A DNA stretch of 54,243 bases from Gnetum montanum (taxonomy: Eukaryota; Streptophyta; Gnetopsida; Gnetales; Gnetaceae), in NCBI GenBank assembly GCA_015680685.1, contig MNCI01029116.1, positions 1 to 54,243 on the forward strand. Reading direction: 5' to 3'. The notes below the pieces were generated by a model. It was not told the origin of the DNA and did no database searches. It saw nothing but the letters and a program-made list of their open reading frames with translations. The position numbers and the translations under genes were made by a program. Below, one piece after another: positions 33,701 to 43,839 of this stretch (the stretch's first letter is position 1; each line of letters begins with the position of its first letter).

Positions 33701-35233
33701 GATCCAACACGGTTCCACGAAGGGTGGGACCCACCATAAAAGCCTCTAGAGCAGTGCGAACAAGAGCAAGTCCTTCATCCTCAACGCACGTCTTGTCCGG
33801 GTTAACTTTAGGCCTAGAAACAAACGAGTGTCAAAACAGAAGCAAATACCAAACGACAAAAAGAAACAACAAATTTAAATGGTCCTACCTATCCACCAAG
33901 TACATGGTACCAGGGGGATTCTGGAACAATGTGTGCGTGCATGCAACTATGAACAGAGTGTTGTTGAGGTAGTCCAACCCTCGTGGCAACTGTGCCCACA
34001 CGTGCGCTAATGGGCGTGTAGACTTGGGCCCACGGGTAGAACCATCCTCGTTAACAAACAACCCCTCGTCAATGTCTTCTATGAAGACCATGACACCCTC
34101 TGCAGCTCCCAGTAGCATTGCTTCAAGTACACTTCGCGCCACCAGTTCACTTAGCTGCAACCAGATTGCCACTTCGAAGTTGTCTAGCATGAAGGCCAGG
34201 AATTCACACGCACCTTCTCTAAACCAGACCCTATTGTTGTCCACAGTTAAGTCTGGGGTAGGCTCATCAGCCTCAATGGGGCCAAACCAAGTTAGCATCC
34301 CAACAAGCTCAACAACAAGGAGAAAAGGCTTACTATCCTTGCAAGTAATCAGGATGCCACAATAAATCAGCCATGCATCAAAACGACCCGAAAAGCAAAA
34401 GTTCACATCGTAGACCAACACTTAGAAAAATTCCTAACTGTTTACGCTCAGTGTATATGCTGCCTAACCCAGCGTACACGCTGTCAAACATTGTTTACGC
34501 TTGGCATATACGCTATCTAACCTGGCGTATACACTGATAACCAGCTGTTTACGCTGATGCCCGAATCTCTTACGCTCAGCGTATACGCTGAAGAAACCCT
34601 TAGCGTATACGCCGTAGAAACCTTCAGCGTAAATGGTCTATGCTAGACACTGAACAGATAGTTTACATCGGAAACATGAAGAACAAGTCTACGCTGTATC
34701 ATACTTAAAAAGACAACTGTGTACGCTCAGCGTATACACTGAAGAAACCTTCAGCGTATACGCCGTCACAACATAGATCGTGTACGCTATTGAAACAGAA
34801 ACTTAGGTTGATAAAACAGAACTTCGTGCATGGAAAACTGATTACGCCGTAGTTTACGCTGATACAATCGTCTACGCCTCAAGCAAGAAAAAGTGTTTAT
34901 GTTGTGCGTTGATAAAGCAGATTACGCTATGACAGTCTACGCTAACCTGCCTTTACGTTGTGAACTTACGCTTGGCGTATACGCCGAAGTCTCTACGCTA
35001 AACTTTACGTTCGGTGTATACGCCGAAACCCTCTACAAGACTGTCTACGCTACGAAGGACGCACAAGCAAAAATAACTAACAGAGATAGGATCAGAGCCT
35101 ACCTGTGTGATGATCCAGGCCATGATGGAATCCTCGGTCAGGGCAGCCACTGCAGCATGGCTTCGGTCTCCTTTGCGAAGGTCAAGTCAGGACCCTTCTT
35201 CCCCTGGCCTTCCACTTCCTTGCCTTTGCCCAT
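30780..35233 (-). CDS. Antisense eight-exon accessory gene inside element C
   Basis: Minus-strand gene model. Exons: 1, 35233-35103 (ATG, MGKGKEVEGQGKKGPDLTFA); 2, 34420-33889; 3, 33813-33551; 4, 33466-32426; 5, 32324-32130; 6, 32037-31849; 7, 31764-30980; 8, 30881-30780. Introns are all GT-AG, with strong sites such as CAG/GTAGGC, ATG/GTAAGT, TTTGTTTCTAG and GTAATTTCAG. Exons 2-8 sum to one frame of 1,035 codons including the stop, with three in-frame stops (in exons 3, 4 and 7). Exon 1 does not join in phase, so it has a small indel or a different junction. The protein has a globular part rich in Leu/Trp/Phe (exons 2-4, such as RFDAWLIYCGILITC and FAFFVGYFRCFTEFLV), a basic patch (KPRVKRIRFK, possible nuclear signal) at the end of exon 4, acidic exon 5, and a predicted coiled coil in exon 7. 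Family unknown; antisense accessory ORFs are known in Tat elements such as Grande. Confidence 0.75.
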
Positions 35234-35460
35234 CTTGGCGTCTTCTACGCTGAGATTAATAGTTTACGTTGAAGGTTGGAACTCTTTACATCGATGTTGG
35301 AACTTCTACGCTCTACGTCTACGCTAAGGTTTGGTCTTTGGCATCTACGCTTAGGGTTCGGGTTATACGCTCACGATCAGGTTTACGCTTACGCTAGGGT
35401 TTGATAGTTTATGCTTATGCTAGGAAGCTTACACCGTAAAGTTTATGCTTAGCCGCAATG
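34440..35460. promoter_or_regulatory. GTATACGC motif array in the antisense gene 5' region
   Basis: Dense TACGCT/AGCGTA words cover the intron-1 region, exon 1 surroundings and 5' leader of the antisense gene. One copy, at 34577-34590, is the perfect 14-bp palindrome CAGCGTATACGCTG. The motif is the same as in the LTR U3 and in the leader at 25430-25975. Confidence 0.8.
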
Positions 35461-35485
35461 CAAAGTAACAAATGATGCCCCCCCT

Positions 35486-35495
35486 CCTTTATATA
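35486..35495 (-). promoter_or_regulatory. TATA box of the antisense gene
   Basis: The minus strand reads TATATAAAGG, about 250 bp upstream of the candidate ATG at 35233 and just upstream of the motif array. A transcript start would be expected near 35455. It lies outside both LTRs, so the gene appears to have its own promoter. Confidence 0.6.
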
Positions 35496-35684
35496 GCGCT
35501 GCGTTGTCGCTGCCGCTGCCGCCTCCCAGTTTGCTACTTTTTGCCTTTTTACTTATTTTTCGCAAAAATTTGCTCAAAATAATAATAAAAAATATATATA
35601 TTTAAAATATAAAACAAAAATTATTACATCCCAGTTCCCCTGTGAACCCCATTTCATGCATTTACGCTGAACATCCCAGCGTAA

Positions 35685-35875
35685 ACTGTCGCCACGGCTC
35701 GGTACGGCCTTAAACTACCACATACGAACCACTTGCGGCCCGGTACGGCCTTAAACTGCCACATATGAACCACCTGCAGCCCGGTAAGGCGTTAAACTAC
35801 CACCTATGGCCTGGTAAGATGTTAAACTACCACCGATGACCCGGTATGACCTTAAACTGCCATGCGTCCCAGTGT
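35685..35875 (+). repeat. TAAACT tandem repeat array 2 (before reverse transcriptase)
   Basis: About five units of 30-43 bp such as GCCCGGTACGGCCTTAAACT followed by GCCACATATGAACCACCTGC. The GGCCYG-N-AYGGCCTTAAACT core is shared with array 1. It sits between the antisense promoter and the RT exon. Confidence 0.85.
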
Positions 35876-35973
35876 GATGATAATCCACCATCATGCATGT
35901 ACACATAATCTTAAATTATCAAAGAACATAGAACGATACCCATTAGCTCATTAAGCTCTCTGTTTATTGGCAG

Positions 35974-37190
35974 GAGCGAGCCTGATGGATTGCCAGCATT
36001 TAACCGAACCATTAATTATTGATGGACCATATGGCAAAATTGCAAGGGACATCAACATAAACCTCATTCACTTAAGTTCATTAACGGATGACGCAGTCAT
36101 AGCCTCAGCACAACAAACAATAGACAACTACAAAAGTATGACAAAATATCTCGACATAGAAGTCAAAAATATTACCGAAGACTCGTTGAACGAAACCCCA
36201 ATAACCATGCTCAATGGGGAAACTAAAATATTAAAATTAAGCACATTGTTACAACCACAATTAGCCAAAGACATTGAGGGTGTGCTTAGGGGAAACATGA
36301 AAGCGTTTGCCTGGTCCTACACGAACATGCCCGGGTTAGACCCTCGAATCGTCCAGCATAACATTATCCTTGATCCGAAATTGAGACTCGTGAAACAAAA
36401 GGCACGAAAGGTTAAACCCGAGGTGGCATTGGCAGTTNNNNNNNNNNNNNNNNNNNNNNNNNNNNNNNNNNNNNNNNNNNNNNNNNNNNNNNNNNNNNNN
36501 NNNNNNNNNNNNNNNNNNNNNNNNNNNNNNNNNNNNNNNNNNNNNNNNNNNNNNNNNNNNNNNNNNNNNNNNNNNNNNNNNNNNNNNNNNNNNNNNNNNN
36601 NNNNNNNNNNNNNNNNNNNNNNNNNNNNNNNNNNNNNNNNNNNNNNNNNNNNNNNNNNNNNNNNNNNNNNNNNNNNNNNNNNNNNNNNNNNNNNNNNNNN
36701 NNNNNNNNNNNNNNNNNNNNNNNNNNNNNNNNNNNNNNNNNNNNNNNNNNNNNNNNNNNNNNNNNNNNNNNNNNNNNNNNNNNNNNNNNNNNNNNNNNNN
36801 NNNNNNNNNNNNNNNNNNNNNNNNNNNNNNNNNNNNNNNNNNNNNNNNNNNNNNNNNNNNNNNNNNNNNNNNNNNNNNNNNNNNNNNNNNNNNNNNNNNN
36901 NNNNNNNNNNNNNNNNNNNNNNNNNNNNNNNNNNNNNNNNNNNNNNNNNNNNNNNNNNNNNNNNNNNNNNNNNNNNNNNNNNNNNNNNNNNNNNNNNNNN
37001 NNNNNNNNNNNNNNNNNNNNNNNNNNNNNNNNNNNNNNNNNNNNNNNNNNNNNNNNNNNNNNNATTTTACATCTACCTTACCACTTCGGATTCGTCAATC
37101 ACATCTATGCTTTGACAGAAATAAGATGACGGAACTGAAGTCCTTGTATATTACTTAAGCCATGCATTAGTTGCCGACAAGAAAAAGTAT
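35974..37190 (+). pseudogene. Element C reverse transcriptase, interrupted by N gap
   Basis: The sequence preceding the frame, GCTCTCTGTTTATTGGCAG, is a good splice acceptor (exon starting at 35974), which would fit an Ogre-like intron between protease and RT. The N-terminal part reads LSTLLQPQLAKDIEGVLRGN, MKAFAWSYTNMPGLDPRIVQ and HNIILDPKLRLVKQKARKVK, the usual entry to a Tat RT. Ns at 36438-37063 hide the fingers, palm and catalytic YxDD box. After the gap the end of the connection domain is seen (LSHALVADKKKYNDVE). The open frame across the N run says nothing about the true sequence. Confidence 0.75.
36438..37063. other. Assembly gap of 626 Ns
   Basis: A continuous run of N in the RT domain of element C. 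RT catalytic residues and most of the first RNase H cannot be examined. Confidence 0.99.
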
Positions 37191-38075
37191 AACGACGTGG
37201 AGAGGTCCTGTTTAGCTTTGGTCTTTTCTTTGAGAAAATGGCGACATTACCTCTTCCGTAACCAAGTTAATATAATTTGCAAGGATAATGTGCTCAGGGC
37301 CATCATAGGAAACATTTATGAAATGAGTCGAATAGCCTGCTGGAAAGCCATGATAGCTGAATTTGACCTGCACTACATAGCACAATCATCAGTTAAGGGT
37401 CAAGCCATAGCAAGTCAAATGGCCACGTCACCAACGCACAATCAAGCGACAATAGAGCCAAAATTCTCGGATGAGAATATAAGCGCAATAGACATGGTGC
37501 CCAACGACTACGATGCCATTCTAAACTTTGATGGAGCATCCACCTCTCGAGGTGGAAGTGCAGTTGTTGTCATCACCTATCCCTCCAGGGAGATCCGACC
37601 CTTTTCTTATCGTTTCAATTTTCATTGTACCAACAACATAGCAGAGTATGAAGGTCTCCTTAGAGGTCTCGCGGTAGCATTGGCTTTAGACATCACCCGG
37701 CTTGTAGTCAGAGGAGACTCACAACTGGTTTTAAACCAAATTGCAGATGTTTATACATGCAAAGCCCAACATTTACAACCATACTGCGACCTGGCAAAAC
37801 ACCTAATGAGGCGATTTGAAAACATCGATGTGCAACACGTTTCTAGAAACGATAACACCATTGCAGACGCGTTAGCCACATTAGCATTAAACATATTGCC
37901 GGACATGTTCCATGCATTACCAAGCTCTGTGATCAATTGTGCCAAACTAATAACTGATACTCTTGACACATTGCCGGTCGCATCTGTTAGTACAACACAC
38001 GCAATGGAATGGTATGACGACATAAAAGAATACCTTCTACACGGCGAAACGCCACGACATCTAACAAATGCATAA
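37190..38075 (+). pseudogene. Element C RNase H end and second (archaeal-type) RNase H
   Basis: 37190-37400 holds the end of the classical RNase H (YNDVERSCLALVFSLRKWRH). From about 37505 a second RNase H follows: AILNFDGASTSRGGSAVVVI, with IAEYEGLLRGLAVALALD, LVVRGDSQLVLNQI and NDNTIADALATLAL. These supply the four acidic catalytic positions D, E, D and D. A second RNase H of this kind is diagnostic of Tat-lineage Gypsy elements. The frame stays open to a stop at 38073, after which the reading continues into the integrase with the same phase. Confidence 0.88.
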
Positions 38076-39248
38076 AAGGATGTAGTAAGAAAACGTTCTA
38101 AGCAGTATACCCTGGTAGGGGACACATTATGTCGTAGATCTTACGAAGGCATATTGCTAACGTGCGTCAGTAGTACCAATGCCCAAACCATTGTTGAACA
38201 GATACACGAGGGCCTATGTAGAGGACACATAGCGCCAAAAGCCATGGCAACGAAGATAAGACGCTTAGGCTACTATTGGCCACCCATGAAGTATGACTGT
38301 CTCTATAAGGTTAAAACATGTAGTACTTGTCAAAAACATAGCAATCTAATCCATGTCCCACCAAATAAGTTGTATACAGTGCAAATCACATGGCCTTTTC
38401 AAAAGTGGGGATTGGACCTTATCGACCCAATAACACCCTCATCTTCTGCGGGGCATAGTTTTATTATAACTGCAATAGAATATTTCACGAAGTGGGTAGA
38501 AGCCACTCCCCTTCACAAAACTACCTCTAAACATGTATGCAATTTGATTCTCGAAAACATTGTAACCCGCTTTGGCATTCCCATGACAATCATCACTGAC
38601 AATGGGCCACAGTTTAGCAGTGCTGAGACCAAAACCTTCTGTGAAAGTATAAGGATCAAGCACTCATTTTCATCCCCTTACTATCCTCAGAGCAACGGGC
38701 AAGCAGAGGCAAAGAACAAAATGATTATTGCAATACTCAAAAGGATGCTTACCCAAAGTAAGCGAAGATGGCACGAACAATTGGTATACGCATTGTGGGC
38801 ATACCATACTACACATCGAACTTTGACAGGTAAGACGCCATATAATCTTGTTTACGGTTCAGAAGCTGTTTTACCTTTAGAATTGCAGGTACCATCTTTA
38901 AGGATCACACTTTCTAGACTCCTCAACGACGAACAGAACAATGATTTGCGCATCATTGACCTGGACTCGGTGGAGGAAGAATGCATACGCGTGCTCGATC
39001 AAATTGAATGGTACCAAAAACAACAACGACAACGACATTGGCATGACATCCATAAGCGCCCCATCAAGGAAGGTGACCTTGTACTTAAGGCTGTTCGGGA
39101 ACACCCGGACAAATTCTCAGCCAACTGGGAAGGGCCTTACTTGGTCACTAAAGCATTCGACAATGAAGCATTTAAGTTAGCTGATATGGAAGGAAATGAG
39201 TTTGCAAATCCAACCAATCACTCGTTTCTAAAGCCATTCCACGTCTGA
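38076..39248 (+). pseudogene. Element C integrase
   Basis: Integrase with all signature parts: HHCC zinc domain (HEGLCRGHIAP ... CSTCQKH, about 38200-38340), core with first Asp in WGLDLIDPITPSSSAGHSFI, second Asp in IITDNGPQF and Glu in NGQAEAKNKMIIAILKRML. Next comes WAYHTTHRTLTGKTPYNLVY, then the C-terminal domain KEGDLVLKAVREHPDKFSAN and WEGPYLVTKAFDNEAFKL, ending NHSFLKPFHV. The core and C-terminus form one uninterrupted frame of 364 residues. Only the stop at 38073, shared with the RNase H part, separates it from the rest of Pol. It may be close to catalytically intact. Confidence 0.9.
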
Positions 39249-39264
39249 ACAAAGTGAGGTACGT

Positions 39265-39580
39265 GTGAGTCCTGGGATCACGACTATAAACTGATACCAT
39301 AGCTCATCTTGGAATCATGACGGTAAACTGATACCATAGAACAGTCCTGGATTATGACTTAAAACTAATACCACAGCTTGTCTTGGAATCATGACGATAA
39401 ACTGATACCACACAGTGTTTGCAATGACGATAAACTAGCACTCATCTAGCATGACAGTAAATTGTCATAGGCACAACCACCAGAGTCTGCTAAGACTATA
39501 AACTAGTTTACCTCTTTATGGTCCGCTAAGACTAGAAACTGGTAATGTAACGTCTGCCATGATTATAAACTGGCAAGTTC
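39265..39580 (+). repeat. TAAACT tandem repeat array 3 (after integrase)
   Basis: About nine units of 35-45 bp such as CTTGGAATCATGACGATAAA followed by CTGATACCACAG. The AAACT(G/A) core is shared with arrays 1 and 2, but the rest of the unit differs. Confidence 0.85.
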
Positions 39581-40597
39581 ATCTCCAGTTCCACAATTTG
39601 CGGCCGCATTCAGTCATCAGAATCACTACATCGCCTGCCATCAGACAATCCTACCAACGTTGCTGCCATTTATATACAGTGCCTGAAATCACCTACAATG
39701 TCTTTGTTCTATCAGTAGTTGTTTAAGTCTAAGCTCGCTTATTTACTCATGGTTTTCTTGTCTCCTTGGAGTTATGTTTACAGGATGACACTCGGAAGTT
39801 TCGCACAAGAATGCATTTCATCATAAGCAGCAAGATGAGGCAATGTTCACAGCACACATGGCAAGACTAAATCAAACCATTCGCTAGTACATCCCCATCT
39901 CCTGATACATTCTCTATCTTTTCATCGACACACTCTACTCAGCCACACCTTTGCCACACCTAGTGCATTCAAAACTTTGCGCATGCTGTTGCACGCTGTA
40001 ACACTTTAAAGCAGCTGTAACACACAACACAACAATCAAAGCAAAATTTTTCTTTCAAAAAAAAAAAAAAAAACAACCTGGCCCTTCCCATATAAGCCCC
40101 AGGCGGGAAGGCAGTTGTCTTGAAACCAAGTACTCATGTCAAAAACAATCTGGAAGCATCCAGTTGCATGGTTTTGGCTCTCCATCAACAGGTTCCCCCA
40201 AAGAAGAACCCTGTTCCTCCAAAGAATGCAAAGCACCATCACGTAGCTTTGGCCTTGCCAACAAGTTCTCTTGGACACTAGCCAAGAGTCTTGTTTTGCC
40301 AAAGGACACACATCGCATGTCTGAATTCCAAGTCTGCTAAATTAGGGCTATTGACAAGGATCAACATGACACATACCAGACCATCCCCTTTACCAAGCGA
40401 CGCCAGTAGTTCCTAATCCCTACAATCTCCATTTCCCCATCCAGACACAAAGTTTATGTCTCTCAATCCCATGTACTACTGAACACGGTGCGATGATGTC
40501 TAGTCAAGTGGCAATGGACAAGGTCTCTATCAAGTTGCTTATGGTGTTTTGCACTTCTTTGTCGACACTTCTTGGGTCGATTCCTCTAAGCATCAAC
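39581..40597 (+). other. Element C 3' untranslated region
   Basis: No supported gene. Contains an A-run at about 40058-40074 and unremarkable sequence. Minus-strand ORFs here (40036-40311, 40504-40686) lack any family feature and probably arise by chance. Confidence 0.6.
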
Positions 40598-40606
40598 AAA
40601 GAGGGG
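40598..40606 (+). other. Element C polypurine tract
   Basis: AAAGAGGGG, four bases before the 3' LTR start TGAAACACC at 40611. The expected plus-strand primer. Confidence 0.8.
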
Positions 40607-40610
40607 CCAA

Positions 40611-41900
40611 TGAAACACCACAAAATTTTGAGCTTAGTACTTGTCCAAACACCAAGCAGGTCCCTGGGACCCATAGATGACCGCAACTACATCGGGTGTC
40701 ACACATGGCAACTTCAGAGACCAAAATGCTTAAATTTTTACTAAGTATGCAGTCTCAGCGTATACGCCCAAGTATGCAGCCTCAGCGTATATGCCCAAGG
40801 GTATATTCTCAGCGTATACGCCCAGCGTATATGCTCAAGTTCATAGTGTTTACGCCCAACGTAGACGTCTAGCATACACCCCAGTGTATACGCTCGACAC
40901 TCATAGCGTATACGCCCAGCGTACACGTCTCACATGTACGCTCAGCAAAGTACAACAGATATATACGCCTGGCATGAAATCCCCAAAGACGGCATGAAAA
41001 CAGCACTACGGAGCAAGTATTGGTACAAGGCAACAACACATCAGCATATACGCTCCAGCGTGTACGCCTAGCACATCATCGTATACGCCCCAGCATATAC
41101 ACCCAGCATCCATCAGCGTATACACTAGCATCCATGACATCTACGCCCAAATTCGTACGCCCAGCACACCCAGGGTATACGCCCACAGTCTACGCTTGTC
41201 AGACATAGCATATATGCCCAAATGTAACATACTGTACACTTGTAAATTGTATGCTTTTGCACCTGGTCGACACGCCACGTGTCACCCAACTCAAGTCTAC
41301 CATCAAAACCTGTATAAAACCCAAATTTTTCAAGAGATCCAGGTCGGTTGGCAAAAATTCTAAAGCATACCAGAGAACAGAGATGCTGCAAACTAGAGCA
41401 CAAAACCCTTTACGTTGGAAAACTCTGTACGCTGAGCAGACAGCCTCTACACTGTACCTACAGTGTGAACCAGTCATCCTTGCATCCACCGGGGCTTTTC
41501 GTCCGCCTTGTGTTCTAGTCACAACTGTGTTAGACCGGTGCATTGTACTTTCATTCTGTAATGCCACTGTTACATTTTCTTCCCAAAATCGTTTACTATT
41601 TGCATTAATTGTTGCATTTACTCTATTTACATTTGTTTACATCTACGCTTTGTTTGCATCAGTTTCGTTGTTTACGCTCCGATCCACACTTGTTACATCA
41701 TTTACGTATAACCCAACGTATAGCACTTCGGTGTACGTTTGGGGAAATCCTTGTCTGATCTGCGTGCGGACCATCCAAGGTACTCTACCTTCGTTTAATC
41801 TAGCTCACCGTTAGGCAAAGGTAGGGTCTTCTGTGCATGTCCTGTGATCCCATGGTCTTTGTTTCCTTCCAACTGGAGACTGACGATTTCGGATGGTACA
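40611..41900 (+). repeat. Element C 3' LTR, 1,290 bp
   Basis: Colinear with 23992-25375, including the GTATACGC array (about 40750-41220) and TATA box 41313-41319. Lacks the 94-bp duplication. Ends GGATGGTACA, followed by the target duplication GTGCA. Confidence 0.92.
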
Positions 41901-41905
41901 GTGCA
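41901..41905. repeat. Right target-site duplication GTGCA of element C
   Basis: Exact copy of 23987-23991. A2 coding resumes at 41906. Confidence 0.9.
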
Positions 41906-42179
41906 CATGAAGTAGATATTCAAAGATGTTTGTATGTAGCAGCCATAAAACAAGAGAACACCCAATGACTGATTTCTTACTTTGATAGTAGCATAATATG
42001 CATGGAACCTATTGAGAGCTTGACATGCTCTTATGTTGCAAGTATGGATGAAATAGAGTAAGTTCATCACCAACTCTCTAATGATGAAAATAATGATACC
42101 AATTAGGGAAAGTTGGATATCCTTGAGAATTTCAAATAAGAGCCCATAGAGGTAAAAGTTCTAACTATTGGCCTAGAAT

Positions 42180-43620
42180 ATGCATTCGTGAAAATGGCAA
42201 GCTATTGAATGCCAAACTTGCTCCCCAACAAAAAGAAAAAGTGTTGAAAGTGGTTAATAGATGGTCAATAGCCTTTACTTGGTCATATCTCGAATTGACT
42301 AGAATTAATCCATGGATATGCCAGAATTGCATTTACACTTATCTATCCATGAAGCCAAGGAGGCAACCACAATGAAAGTTGAACCCAAAATTGAAGAAAA
42401 TCATCAAAGAGGGGATTGAATAACTCCTTAATGTAGTGTTCATCTACCCCATTACGGATAGTGAGTGGGTTAGCTCACTCATGATGGAAGATGGTGGGTT
42501 TGTATTAATTTCAAGCTATTAAAAAAGACAACATTCAAGAATCATTTTCCATTGCCATTCATTGATTAGGTGTTGGACACCATATCTAGGCATTGATATT
42601 ACAATTTTCTAGATGGTTATAGTGGCTATAATCAAATTCAAATCATGTTATAGGATCAGGTCAAAACAACTTTAACGAGTCCTTAGGGAACCTTTGCATA
42701 TCGCAAGATGCCTTTTGATCTATGCAATGCTCTTGTTACATTTCAACACTTGGTCTTGAGCATCTTTTAGTAAAAAATCGATAAAGGACTAGAGGTCTTT
42801 ATGGATGAATTCTCCACATATGGCACTACATTCATGCAAGCCTTGGACTACCTTGAGTAAGTACTCAAAAGATGTATGGAAACAAATTGTAGCTTAGTTG
42901 GAAAAAGAGCCATCTCATGGTCCAAGGAGGGATTGTATTGGGGTATAGAATTCCATAGGAAAGGATCAATGTAGACCCTAAAAAGATAAGGATCATACAA
43001 GGAATCACTCGCCAACCAGAAACCATCAAAGATGTTCAATCATTCCTTGAAAACATTAACTGCTACTGACGATTTTTAGAGAATTTCTCTAAGATTACAA
43101 AATTGTTGGTCAAGCTGATGAAGAAAGATGCTCCCTTCATCTAGATCAATGAATGCAAAATTACATTCCAAGGCCTCAAGCAGAAGCTCATAGAGACTCC
43201 AATTCTATGAGCACCTAATTGATCCAAACCGTATCATATCATGATGAATGCATCTAATTATGCCTTGAAAGTTGTGCTTACATAGTTGGACTATAAGAAA
43301 TGTCTATATTATATCCATTATGCAAGTCGAAGCATTATGGATGCATAGTTAAATTACACCACCACAAACAAAGAACTGATGGCGGTGGTGTATGCTCTAG
43401 AAAAGTTTGGGCACTATGTGCTTAGATATAAAGTATTTGTGTACACTCATCATAGTGCCATCCACTTCTTCATGAGTAAGCCAACAATGAGCCACCATGT
43501 CATATAGTGGTTGGTGATCTTGCAAAAATTTGATCTTACAATAGTAGATTGAAAGGAAATTAAGAATGTGGTCGTTGATCACTTGTCTCAGTTACAATGG
43601 GATAGTAAAGAGGAGGAGAG
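42180..43620 (+). pseudogene. A2 reverse transcriptase and RNase H
   Basis: Recognised in shifting frames: PNLLPNKKKKVLKVVNRWSI and AFTWSYLELTRINPWICQ (entry to RT), KLKKIIKEGIE and VVFIYPITDSEWVSSLMMED (about 42390-42490), then the catalytic box FMDEFSTYGTT near 42800, where the second Asp of the usual FMDDF is Glu. RNase H remnants follow at 43350-43600 (TTTNKELMAVVYALEKFGHY, and a frame reading NVVVDHLSQL). Stops every 20-60 codons and several frameshifts. The closest relative in the window is element D on the other strand. Confidence 0.78.
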
Positions 43621-43839
43621 CTCACTCTTTGACCAATTTCTTGATGAACTCCTCTTTCCTAGAGCAATAAATGAAAAAGTGCCTATAGAACCAAAATGGT
43701 ATGATGATATCCTAATTTATCTTCTTACTCAGGAGATGCCATAAGATTTGGACTACAGGAAGAAACAACAATTTCTTCATTGGGCTAAGCACTTCATGGA
43801 AAACAATGGACACATTTACAAAGTGTGCATCAATGACCT

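Larger units (their letters stand above)
23992..41900 (+). mobile_element. Tat-like Ty3/Gypsy element C, 17.9 kb, with antisense gene
   Basis: Complete element: two LTRs (23992-25375 and 40611-41900), 5-bp target duplication GTGCA, primer site at 25381, gag, protease, an antisense multi-exon gene, RT (partly under Ns), RNase H, a second archaeal-type RNase H, integrase and a polypurine tract directly before the 3' LTR. The double RNase H and the C-x2-H-x5-H-x4-C type gag motif place it in the Tat lineage (which includes Ogre and Grande). It is inserted into A2 and is the youngest large element on this side of the window. Only a few stops per gene are present, far fewer than in the A, D or E elements. 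Confidence 0.92.

Noticed and set aside
33521-33718. Separate 65-residue ORF MEPCWIKRRV in the antisense gene
   Set aside because: It is in another frame of exon 3 of the spliced model, which reads consistently with its neighbours.
36438-37063. Long open frame of 382 codons through the RT
   Set aside because: It is open only because the Ns contain no stop; the sequence is unknown there.
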